Shown here piece by piece: positions 24,497-32,400 of a stretch of 34,959 nt of DNA. Within the stretch, counting starts at the first letter, position 1. Every line of letters starts with the position of its first letter. This stretch comes from Bdellovibrionales bacterium RIFOXYA1_FULL_36_14 (GTDB lineage Bacteria; Bdellovibrionota; Bacteriovoracia; Bacteriovoracales; Bacteriovoracaceae). The notes beneath the pieces are model-generated. The model made no database searches. It worked only from the letters and a program-made list of their open reading frames with translations, and was not told the origin of the DNA. Where the stretch lies: the NCBI GenBank assembly GCA_001769975.1, contig MEPW01000029.1, forward strand, positions 1 through 34,959, in the 5' to 3' direction. The position numbers and the translations under genes are program-made.

Positions 24497-25138
24497 ATGA
24501 GCATTAAAGTATGCATTTTTGACCTAGATGGAACCCTTATCGATTCCGGGGATATGATTTTTAAAAGTATTGACCACGCCCTTTCTCCCTGGAATATTAA
24601 AATGACTAATGACGATATTGAGATAATCAGAGCAAGAACACCAAGTGAGCTTTTTTCTGGTTATCTAAAAACGCCCGAGGATGAATTAACCGCTCTTAAT
24701 AGGCTAATCGAGTTTTCCAGTAAACATGCTGAAAAAAGCGTTTTTTATGACGGCATACCTGAGCTTTTGGAAAATTTTAATCAGCATTTTCTTTTAGCTG
24801 TATGGACTGGGCGGGACACAGAGTCAGCTAAAAAAATTCTTGAAAAGAATAACATTGATCATTTTTTTAAAATGGTAGTTGGGTGTACTAGTGTTAACAA
24901 TAATAAGCCATATTCAGAAGGGATTGAATTAATCGCGAAAGAACTAAACGCTACACCCGATGAGATTATTCTTATTGGTGATCATGCCCATGACATTGAA
25001 GGAGCACGCCGCTTTGGATGTAAATCAATTCATGTTACATGGAGCAAATATTTAATACCCCTAACTGAAAAAGATCCAAAACCCGATTTAACCTTGACTT
25101 CGGTAGAAGACTTGCTGGCGTGGTCAAAAGATATGTAA
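24497..25138 (+). CDS. HAD-family hydrolase, phosphoglycolate phosphatase-like
   Basis: A cytoplasmic phosphatase of the HAD superfamily, 213 residues. All four motifs are present: FDLDGT with nucleophile Asp9 and acid/base Asp11, WTG with Thr104, Lys137 in NNNKPYS, and GDHAHD with Asp162 and Asp166. The helical cap follows motif I (class C1), as in Gph and PpaX; the substrate cannot be told. I start it at 24497, where GGGGGAGG precedes the ATG; the frame is open from 24413, but that extension is not conserved-looking. It ends at a hairpin shared with ppdK. Confidence 0.88.
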   Translation: MSIKVCIFDLDGTLIDSGDMIFKSIDHALSPWNIKMTNDDIEIIRARTPSELFSGYLKTPEDELTALNRLIEFSSKHAEKSVFYDGIPELLENFNQHFLLAVWTGRDTESAKKILEKNNIDHFFKMVVGCTSVNNNKPYSEGIELIAKELNATPDEIILIGDHAHDIEGARRFGCKSIHVTWSKYLIPLTEKDPKPDLTLTSVEDLLAWSKDM

Positions 25139-25155
25139 CATTTATGAATACTGTG

Positions 25156-25192
25156 AAAAAAAGAGGGCCAAATTGTTTGACCCTCTTTTTTA
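25156..25192. terminator. Bidirectional terminator between HAD gene and ppdK
   Basis: AGAGGG pairs with CCCTCT, then CAAA with TTTG after one mismatch, around a TTG loop. T runs follow the stem on both strands, so it can end both convergent transcripts. Confidence 0.88.
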
Positions 25193-25215
25193 AGTATACT
25201 TAAAAAAATAAAAAC

Positions 25216-27939
25216 TTATTTATTTTTGAGTGCTGCTTGTGCCGCAGCTAATCTAGCGATTGGTACTCTGTAAGGTGAACAACTTACATAATTCATACCA
25301 ACTCTGTGACAAAATTCGATAGAACTTGGTTCGCCACCGTGTTCTCCACAAATTCCGACTTTAAGGTTTGGTCTACTTTTTCTACCTCTTTGAGTTCCCA
25401 TTTCGACGAGTTGACCAACGCCAGTTTGATCTAAAACTTGAAATGGATCAGCTTCAACCAGATCCTTAGCTAAATAGACTGGTAAAAATTTTCCTGCATC
25501 GTCTCTAGAATATCCAAAAGTCATTTGAGTTAAATCATTAGTTCCAAATGAGAAAAATTCAGCGTGCTTAGCTATTTCTCCAGCGACGAGAGCAGCCCTT
25601 GGAATTTCAATCATGGTTCCCACCATAAAATCAATTCGATCGCTTTTTTCTTTGAATACTTTTTCCGCAGTATTTTTTATAATCTGCTCTTGCATAATGT
25701 ATTCTTTCACGGTTCCAACAAGCGGTACCATAATCTCAGGTTTTGCGACGATACCTTTCTTCTTAACATTGAGGGCTGCTTCTATAATGGCCCTAGTTTG
25801 CATTTCCGTAATTTCTGGATAGGTATTTCCAAGTCTGCAACCTCGATGTCCGAGCATTGGGTTAAATTCGGATAAACTCTCTACCTTGTGTTTAATATCT
25901 GCCACAGAAACTCTCATAGTTTCTGCCATCTCCTGTTGTCCTTTATCATCGTGAGGGACAAATTCATGAAGGGGGGGATCCAAGAGACGAATATTAACAG
26001 GTAAATTGTTCATTGCTGTAAAAATACCTTCAAAATCGCTTCTTTGCATTGGAAGTAGTTTATCGAGTGCCACTCTTCTACCTGCTTCGTCATTGGCTAA
26101 AATCATTTCTCTAACAGCAATGATTCGTTCACCTTCAAAAAACATGTGCTCTGTTCGACAGAGTCCGATACCTTGCGCACCAAAGCTAATGGCTACTTTT
26201 GAGTCATGTGGAGTATCAGCATTTGTTCTTACGTGCAACTTAGTATGTTTGTCACAAAGTTTCATAAGGGTAGCGAAATCGTCAGAAATACCAGCTTCAG
26301 TTGTTTCGATTCTTCCCTCGTAAACTTCCCCAGTGGTACCGTTTAGTGAAATCCAATCACCTTCTTTGTAGGTTTTTCCGCCAGTGAGTAGTGTCCGTTG
26401 TTTATAGTTAATAATTATAGAGCCTGCTCCAGAAACGCAGCATTTACCCATACCTCTGGCTACCACTGCAGCATGAGAGGTCATGCCTCCGCGTGCGGTT
26501 AAGATGCCATTGGCAACGTTCATACCTTTTAAATCCTCGGGAGATGTTTCAATTCTTACTAAAATTACTTCCTTGCCATTTTTAGCGAATGTTTCAGCAT
26601 CCTCTGCTAAAAAACAAATTTCTCCAGTCGCAGCCCCCGGTGAAGCCGGTAAACCTTTGGCAATGGTTTTTGCTTTTTCCATAGCTTCTTTTTTAAATAC
26701 AGGATGGAGAAGTTCATCCAGCTTTGAGGGGTTAACTCTCATTAAGGCTTCTTTTTCATCTATCATTTTTTCTTGTAACATATCGACTGCAATTTTTACC
26801 ATAGCAGCACCAGTTCTTTTTCCGCTTCTGGTTTGTAGTAGCCATAGTTTTTTATCTTGAATGGTAAATTCAAGATCTTGCATGTCTTTATAATGATTTT
26901 CTAATTTCTGTTGAGTAGCATTGAGTTCTTTGAAGGCTTCTGGCATAGATTCTTCAAGTGACGGATAGTTATTTTTTCTATCGGATTCACTTACATTTGC
27001 CAGTTTTGCCCATCTTTTTGAGCCTTCGAGTGTGATTTGTTGAGGAGTTCTAATCCCGGCAACGACGTCTTCACCTTGAGCATTGATTAAATATTCACCG
27101 TTGAAAAGATCTTCACCAGTAGCTGCATCACGAGTAAAAGCAACGCCGGTAGCAGAAGTGTTGCCCATATTTCCAAATACCATAGCTTGTACATTGACGG
27201 CGGTTCCCCACTCATCGGGAATATTATTAAGCTTTCGATAAAAGATTGCCCTTTCGTTGTTCCATGAATTAAAAACTGCCATAACAGCGCCCCAGAGTTG
27301 TTCCCATGGGTCGTTTGGAAAATCTTTTCCAGTTACTTCTTTAACTGCTGATTTGTATTGTTTGCATAGTTCTTGTAAATCAGTAGGTGATAGCTCGTTG
27401 TCGTTTTTTATACCTTTCTTTTCTTTTATGTGTTCCATAATTTCTTCAAAAGGATCAATGTCTTCTTTAGTTTTAGGTTTCATATCTAATACGACATCGC
27501 CATACATTTGAATAAATCTGCGGTATGAATCCCATACGAAGGTAGGATTTTTGGTTTTTTCGCAAAGGTTTTTCACTACTTCTTCGTTAAGACCCAAATT
27601 TAAAACGGTATCCATCATACCTGGCATAGAAGCTCGGGCACCAGATCTTACGGAAAAAAGACAGGGATTTTGCTTGTCACCAAATTTGGTTCCCATGACC
27701 TTTTCAACTTTTTTGACACCTTCTTCAACTTGTGAATTGATGGCGTTTTTAATTCCGCTTTCACCCTTTTGATTATACAAAGTACAAACTTCAGTGGTTA
27801 TAGTGAATCCTGGAGGAACAGGAATACCAATTCTGTTCATTTCAGCTAAATTAGCGCCTTTTCCACCTAAAAGGTTTTTCATATCAACGGTTCCTTCTGC
27901 TTTACCATCTCCGAAAAAATAAACATACTTAATGGACAC
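25216..27939 (-). CDS. ppdK: Pyruvate, phosphate dikinase
   Basis: Interconverts pyruvate, ATP and phosphate with PEP, AMP and diphosphate. The 907-residue protein has the three expected parts. The N-terminal nucleotide-binding domain has LLGGKGANLAEM (23-34) and SVRSGARASMPGMMD. The central swivelling domain has GGMTSHAAVVARGMG with phospho-His489. The C-terminal TIM barrel has GLCRTEHMF and the catalytic Cys864 in CGEHGG. It starts at GTG with AAGGAG 6 bases upstream. It is monocistronic by layout and divergent from the decarboxylase operon. In anaerobes it often works in the glycolytic direction, saving ATP. Confidence 0.97.
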   Translation of the reverse strand: MSIKYVYFFGDGKAEGTVDMKNLLGGKGANLAEMNRIGIPVPPGFTITTEVCTLYNQKGESGIKNAINSQVEEGVKKVEKVMGTKFGDKQNPCLFSVRSGARASMPGMMDTVLNLGLNEEVVKNLCEKTKNPTFVWDSYRRFIQMYGDVVLDMKPKTKEDIDPFEEIMEHIKEKKGIKNDNELSPTDLQELCKQYKSAVKEVTGKDFPNDPWEQLWGAVMAVFNSWNNERAIFYRKLNNIPDEWGTAVNVQAMVFGNMGNTSATGVAFTRDAATGEDLFNGEYLINAQGEDVVAGIRTPQQITLEGSKRWAKLANVSESDRKNNYPSLEESMPEAFKELNATQQKLENHYKDMQDLEFTIQDKKLWLLQTRSGKRTGAAMVKIAVDMLQEKMIDEKEALMRVNPSKLDELLHPVFKKEAMEKAKTIAKGLPASPGAATGEICFLAEDAETFAKNGKEVILVRIETSPEDLKGMNVANGILTARGGMTSHAAVVARGMGKCCVSGAGSIIINYKQRTLLTGGKTYKEGDWISLNGTTGEVYEGRIETTEAGISDDFATLMKLCDKHTKLHVRTNADTPHDSKVAISFGAQGIGLCRTEHMFFEGERIIAVREMILANDEAGRRVALDKLLPMQRSDFEGIFTAMNNLPVNIRLLDPPLHEFVPHDDKGQQEMAETMRVSVADIKHKVESLSEFNPMLGHRGCRLGNTYPEITEMQTRAIIEAALNVKKKGIVAKPEIMVPLVGTVKEYIMQEQIIKNTAEKVFKEKSDRIDFMVGTMIEIPRAALVAGEIAKHAEFFSFGTNDLTQMTFGYSRDDAGKFLPVYLAKDLVEADPFQVLDQTGVGQLVEMGTQRGRKSRPNLKVGICGEHGGEPSSIEFCHRVGMNYVSCSPYRVPIARLAAAQAALKNK

Positions 27940-28252
27940 AAGATTCTCCTTTTTAAAAAATTAAAAAATATTAAAAATTATTGAAGCCTATCGGAAGTAA
28001 GTGTTCAGTATCAAGTTTTCATTAATCTAAATAGCGATTAAAGATCTATTTGCCTAGCTATTGTGAGTTAAGTTCCTATTAAGTTTTGATTGTGGAATTA
28101 TTCAGTCGGAAAATAAAAAATATTTATAATGGAATCTTAACTTTAAATAAAAAATCAAAGATTTCAAAAATGTAACAAATAAAGTATAAAAATGAAAATA
28201 TTCCAAGTGATAAAACCAGTAAAATTTTAAACCAGTTAGCTTAGGAAAAAAC
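27940..28252. other. 313-base divergent regulatory gap
   Basis: AT-rich gap between ppdK (-) and mmdA (+), so it should hold both promoters. On the + strand TTTCAA (28162) and TATAAA (28185) are spaced by 17 bases. On the minus strand TTGATA and GATAGG, 16 bases apart near 28010-27985, are a weak candidate. Two TTGTG half-sites (28061 and 28090) resemble half of a Rex site but lack a partner arm. I see no RNA gene or conserved small frame. Confidence 0.4.
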
Positions 28253-29803
28253 ATGGATAAAGAAATAAGACAAAATGAACTCCGGGATTTAAAAATGAAA
28301 GCTCTGCTTGGTGGTGGGCAAGATAAAATTGACAAGCACCATGAAAAAGGAAGGTTGACCGCCAGAGAACGAATTGAATTGTTACTAGATAGTGGAAGCT
28401 TTGAAGAATTTGATGCCTTTAGGACTCATAATTGTACTGATTTTAACATGAGTGAGAGCAAAATACTCGGCGATGGGGTGGTGGTCGGTTACGGCACTAT
28501 TAACGGTAAAACAGTTTATGTTTTTGCTCACGATTTTACTACTTTTGGAGGATCTCTATCAAAAGTTCTTTCCGAAAAAGTTTGTAAGATTATGACTCAT
28601 GCTGAAAAAAATGGTGCACCCATTATTGGTCTTTATGATTCAGGGGGAGCCAGAATTCAAGAAGGAATTGATTCGTTAGCTGGAGTTTCTGAAGTTTTTT
28701 TAAAAAACGTTATGCTTTCTGGCGTTGTTCCTCAGATATCCGTGGTTTTTGGACCATGTGCTGGTGCTGCAGTTTACTCACCTGCTTTAACTGACTTTGT
28801 TGTTATGATTAAAAATAATAGTTATATGTTTTTAACTGGTCCAAAAGTTGTGAAAACAGTAACTCATGAGAACGTCACTACAGAGGAGCTGGGAGGAGCT
28901 GATGTCCATGCTACCAAATCTGGATTAGTTCACTACAGTGCTGAATCAGAAAGTGATGCAATAGAGTATGTTAAAAAAATTCTCGATCATATTCCTCCAA
29001 ATAACATGGAACATCCTGAGATAATTGAATGCCAGGATCCATTTGATAGAGCGGATGAATCGTTGGATTATTTAATTCCTGATAATCCGATGCAAACTTA
29101 CGACATGAAGGAAGTTATCTATAAAACCGTGGATAACGGAGAGTTTGTGGAAGTCCATGGAGAGTTTGCTAAAAATATTATTGTTGGTTTCGCTAGATAT
29201 GGTGGAAGAAGTGTGGGCATTGTTGCAAATCAACCACTTCATTTGGCGGGAGTATTGGATATTAATTCATCAGTAAAAGGTGCAAGGTTTATTAGGTTTT
29301 GTGATTGTTTTAATATTCCAATTGTAACTTTTACGGATGTCCCGGGGTTTTTACCAGGTACTCAACAAGAGTATAGCGGTGTTATAAGAAATGGTGCAAA
29401 GATGATTTATGCTTATGCCGAAGCAACTGTACCTAAAGTTTGTGTAGTTACTAGAAAGGCTTACGGTGGAGCTTATTGTGTTATGAGTTCTAAACATCTA
29501 AGAGGTGATATAAATTATGCTTGGCCAACTGCTGAAATCGCCGTTATGGGAGAAAAGGGAGCTGTCGAAATTTTGTATGCCAAGGAATCTAAAAATGTGG
29601 AAAACGCTAGTGCATTCTTAAAAAACAAGGAAGAAGAATATAAAAATATTATGCTCAGTCCTTATCCCGCCGCTGATAAGGGTTATATTGATGATATTAT
29701 TGAACCATCAAAAACGAGAATAAGAATCATTAAGGCGCTTAAGTTACTCGAAAACAAGCGAGACACTAATCCTCCTAAAAAGCACGGCAATATACCATTG
29801 TAA
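28253..29803 (+). CDS. mmdA: Methylmalonyl-CoA decarboxylase alpha (carboxyltransferase) subunit
   Basis: Carboxyltransferase of the acyl-CoA carboxylase beta family, moving the carboxyl group between an acyl-CoA and biotin. The 516-residue length and motifs are typical: [11 protein letters not shown] near residue 35, [36 protein letters not shown] and then [13 protein letters not shown]. Alone it could be propionyl-CoA carboxylase beta, but the three genes behind it encode the OadG-like, biotinyl and OadB-type subunits, so a membrane Na+-pumping decarboxylase is far more likely. Methylmalonyl-CoA is the probable substrate by family; glutaconyl-CoA enzymes have a different, longer alpha subunit. 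Confidence 0.9.
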   Translation: MDKEIRQNELRDLKMKALLGGGQDKIDKHHEKGRLTARERIELLLDSGSFEEFDAFRTHNCTDFNMSESKILGDGVVVGYGTINGKTVYVFAHDFTTFGGSLSKVLSEKVCKIMTHAEKNGAPIIGLYDSGGARIQEGIDSLAGVSEVFLKNVMLSGVVPQISVVFGPCAGAAVYSPALTDFVVMIKNNSYMFLTGPKVVKTVTHENVTTEELGGADVHATKSGLVHYSAESESDAIEYVKKILDHIPPNNMEHPEIIECQDPFDRADESLDYLIPDNPMQTYDMKEVIYKTVDNGEFVEVHGEFAKNIIVGFARYGGRSVGIVANQPLHLAGVLDINSSVKGARFIRFCDCFNIPIVTFTDVPGFLPGTQQEYSGVIRNGAKMIYAYAEATVPKVCVVTRKAYGGAYCVMSSKHLRGDINYAWPTAEIAVMGEKGAVEILYAKESKNVENASAFLKNKEEEYKNIMLSPYPAADKGYIDDIIEPSKTRIRIIKALKLLENKRDTNPPKKHGNIPL

Positions 29804-29815
29804 GGGAAAAAAGAA

Positions 29816-30223
29816 ATGAATATGGGATTTTCAAATGCAATTGTGGGTGATTTCAATGCGTACATGTTTAGTTTGATGGGCATGTTGATTGTTTTTGTAG
29901 GATTGGTTTTGATATATCTATATATCGAATTTTTGCCGCATTTTTTGGATTTTTTAAGTAAACGCAAAGATAAAATCAGGCAAAGAGCGCGAATCCGTTT
30001 TAAAAAGGAAATGGCTCCACCTAAACATTTATCTGCTGCCCATATAGGTAAAGAAAATATAGATGAAATTATGGTTGCTATAGCGACAGCACTTCATTTG
30101 GAGCATAGTTATTTAGGGGATAATCAACAATATACTTGGAAAAAAGATGTAGCTGAAAATAACTGGGGGATATCTGGAAAGATAAATAATCTCTCCAGAA
30201 GATCATCAAGAACAAGCTGGTAG
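29816..30223 (+). CDS. mmdD: OadG-like small membrane subunit of the decarboxylase
   Basis: A 135-residue protein with one membrane helix (about residues 18-42), a basic stretch after it (SKRKDKIRQRARIRFKKE) and then the family's ENIDEIMVAIATALHLEH helix. This is the layout of OadG/MmdD, which anchors and assembles the decarboxylase on the membrane. The C-terminal tail is Ser/Arg-rich and ends in Trp. The gene lies 12 bases after mmdA and 9 before the biotin-carrier gene. Sequence conservation in this family is low, so context carries much of the weight. Confidence 0.78.
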   Translation: MNMGFSNAIVGDFNAYMFSLMGMLIVFVGLVLIYLYIEFLPHFLDFLSKRKDKIRQRARIRFKKEMAPPKHLSAAHIGKENIDEIMVAIATALHLEHSYLGDNQQYTWKKDVAENNWGISGKINNLSRRSSRTSW

Positions 30224-30232
30224 GAGGCGACG

Positions 30233-30673
30233 GTGAGATTATATAAAATGATTATTAATGAAAAAGAATATGCGGTTAAACTAAAAGATGTTTCAGTTAA
30301 TGAAATACATGCAGAGGTTAATGATAAAGAATACACAGTGGCTATAAAAGATATCCAAAAACTTGGTGGGCAAAAAGTGATCAACACGATAGCTCCAAGC
30401 AATACATTAAAAACAAAGTTAAACACCAAGGTCGAAGCTACCTCAGGAGTTGCTATAACTGGTGGAACAATTGTTTCTCCTATCCCAGGACAAATCAAAT
30501 TAATATTGGTGAAGTCGGGAGACAAAGTGACCAAGGGACAAAAAGTACTAATGTTAGAAGCCATGAAATTGGAGAACGACATCAATGCTTCAGTAGCGGG
30601 AACAATTAAAAAAATCCACGTTTCTGAAGGCCAGACAGTAATTCAAAATCAGGTTCTTGTTGAATTTGAATAA
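30233..30673 (+). CDS. mmdC: Biotin carboxyl carrier subunit of the decarboxylase
   Basis: A 146-residue carrier that shuttles carboxyl-biotin between the carboxyltransferase and the membrane pump. The C-terminal biotinyl domain starts at IVSPIPGQIKLILVKSGDKV (from residue 80) and carries the biotinylation motif EAMKLEN with Lys112. The N-terminal 45 residues form a small domain (MIINEKEYAVKLKDV) seen in such carriers, joined by a short linker that is less Pro/Ala-rich than usual. The start is GTG with AGGAGG 5 bases upstream; an ATG at 30248 is weaker. Confidence 0.92.
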   Translation: MRLYKMIINEKEYAVKLKDVSVNEIHAEVNDKEYTVAIKDIQKLGGQKVINTIAPSNTLKTKLNTKVEATSGVAITGGTIVSPIPGQIKLILVKSGDKVTKGQKVLMLEAMKLENDINASVAGTIKKIHVSEGQTVIQNQVLVEFE

Positions 30674-30693
30674 ACATATAGAGGAGTTGATTT

Positions 30694-31821
30694 GTGGATT
30701 TCATGAGCTATATTGCTAGTACAGGATTCGTTCATATTACTTTTTTAAATATTGTAATGATGATTATTGGATCTATTTTTATTTTTTTAGCTGTTAAACA
30801 TGATTGGGAACCATTATTACTTATTCCCATCGGGTTTGGAATGATAGCTGGTAATATCCCACCGATTCAAGGAATGCTTCTTAGTGTTTATGATAAAGGC
30901 AGTGTTTTATATTATCTTTATCTAGGTGTGACCAACGGCATTTATCCCCCACTCATTTTTCTTGGAATTGGTGCCATGACAGATTTTTCTTGTTTAATCT
31001 CAAGTCCAAAACTGATTTTACTGGGAGCCGCCGCACAACTTGGAATTTTCATGACTTTTGTGGGAGCATTATATTTGGGTTTTACGCCACAGCAAGCTGG
31101 AGCGATTGGGATTATTGGCGGAGCAGATGGCCCGACTGCGATTTTCCTATCATCGATGTTGGCGCCTGAATTACTGGGAGCGATTGCAGTTTCGGCATAT
31201 TCCTATATGGCATTGGTTCCGGTGATCCAACCCCCTATTATGAATTTACTCACCACTAAGGAAGAGCGAAAAATCCGCATGAAGGCGCCCAGAATTGTGA
31301 GTCAAAAAGAAAAAATTATATTTCCAATCGTAGTGTTTTTAGTTGCAGTGCTTATTGCACCAGGAGCGCTTACTTTGATTGGCATGCTTTGCTTTGGTAA
31401 TTTATTAAAAGAAAGTACGAGAACGGAAAGATTGGCAAATACTGCAAGGCATTCGGTAATTGATACAGTAACTATGATTCTTGGTTTTTGCGTAGGTGCA
31501 AGCACTCAAGCTCAAACATTTTTGACAGGAAGATCGGCGCTTATTTTTGCGTTGGGAGCTTTCAGTTTTATGGTAGCTACGGCTGGTGGCGTTTTGTTTG
31601 CAAAAATTATGAATGTATTTTGCAAGGATAAAATTAATCCACTCATTGGAGCTGCCGGGGTCTCAGCAGTACCTGATTCTGCAAGAGTTGCACACCATAT
31701 AGGTTTAAAAAATGATCCAACAAATTATCTTCTTATGCACGCCATGGCCCCCAATGTCGCCGGAGTTATAGGTTCCGCGATTGCCGCTGGCGTGTTGTGG
31801 GTGGTACTTGGTAAAATGTAA
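30694..31821 (+). CDS. mmdB: Na+-translocating decarboxylase beta subunit (OadB/MmdB family)
   Basis: Integral membrane subunit that decarboxylates carboxy-biotin and exports Na+. The 375 residues are mostly hydrophobic, with about nine membrane segments. Diagnostic motifs are GGADGPTAIFLSSMLAP (142-158), containing Asp145, the counterpart of the Na+-binding Asp of OadB, and the late AAGVSAVPDSARVAH, which carries the conserved polar residues of the channel. It starts at GTG with GAGGAG 7 bases upstream. With its three upstream partners it completes a four-subunit pump; the small epsilon subunit of Veillonella is absent. Confidence 0.94.
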   Translation: MDFMSYIASTGFVHITFLNIVMMIIGSIFIFLAVKHDWEPLLLIPIGFGMIAGNIPPIQGMLLSVYDKGSVLYYLYLGVTNGIYPPLIFLGIGAMTDFSCLISSPKLILLGAAAQLGIFMTFVGALYLGFTPQQAGAIGIIGGADGPTAIFLSSMLAPELLGAIAVSAYSYMALVPVIQPPIMNLLTTKEERKIRMKAPRIVSQKEKIIFPIVVFLVAVLIAPGALTLIGMLCFGNLLKESTRTERLANTARHSVIDTVTMILGFCVGASTQAQTFLTGRSALIFALGAFSFMVATAGGVLFAKIMNVFCKDKINPLIGAAGVSAVPDSARVAHHIGLKNDPTNYLLMHAMAPNVAGVIGSAIAAGVLWVVLGKM

Positions 31822-31860
31822 TGAGTGTTTTCATTTTTGTGGGGCACTAAAGAGAGAGCA

Positions 31861-32298
31861 ATGAAAAAAATTATCATAACCCCAGCAGACGAGTTTAATA
31901 TTGATTTTGTGGTTGACTATGTTTTGAAATGCAATTTTAAAACATATTCGGAGATTCAATACGAAAAAACCAAGGCACGCTATTTAAAACTTCTTAAGAG
32001 TAAATCATATCTGTGTTTTGTGGCAATGATTGATACTAAGATAGTGGGATATGTTGATTTGGATATAAGAAAAAGTGATTGCTTAAGCACGATTTGGATC
32101 AATGAAATATATATTTTAAAAAAATTTCGTCACCTTAAAATTGCTACAAGGCTTATTAAACATGCTGAGAGGTTTGCAAAGGATTTGGGGTTTGATGCAA
32201 TCTATTTAAATATTGAACCAGAAAAAGTGGAGTGCTTAAAATTAGTTGAAAAAATCAGATTTAAGTATGTTCAGTATATTCTTAGAAAAAAGATATAA
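31861..32298 (+). CDS. GNAT-family N-acetyltransferase-like protein
   Basis: A 145-residue protein with the GNAT fold pattern: YLCFVAMIDTKIVGYVDL, then INEIYILKKFRHLKIATRLIKHAERFA. In motif A the usual Arg/Gln-x-x-Gly-x-Gly/Ala acetyl-CoA loop reads R90-H-L-K93-I-A95, with Lys in place of the first Gly. The target cannot be told. I place the start at ATG 31861, preceded by AGAGAGAG; an upstream GTG at 31825 lacks such a site. It lies 39 bases after mmdB and may be a passenger on that operon. Confidence 0.78.
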   Translation: MKKIIITPADEFNIDFVVDYVLKCNFKTYSEIQYEKTKARYLKLLKSKSYLCFVAMIDTKIVGYVDLDIRKSDCLSTIWINEIYILKKFRHLKIATRLIKHAERFAKDLGFDAIYLNIEPEKVECLKLVEKIRFKYVQYILRKKI

Positions 32299-32400
32299 GG
32301 ATATCCGTAGGTAAAAATTTACATTTATATTTACACTTGTTTCCGATTGGACTACGAACGAGATTAATGGAGTGCAGTTTTTAATTGGCGCATCGTTTGT

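Noticed and set aside
25564-27772. Several long open frames on the + strand opposite ppdK
   Set aside because: They lie antisense inside a well-conserved gene, lack ribosome-binding sites and show low-complexity Ser/Phe-rich translations typical of shadow frames.
28102-28335. 77-codon minus-strand frame upstream of mmdA
   Set aside because: It covers the mmdA start and its promoter region, with no Shine-Dalgarno or recognisable domain.
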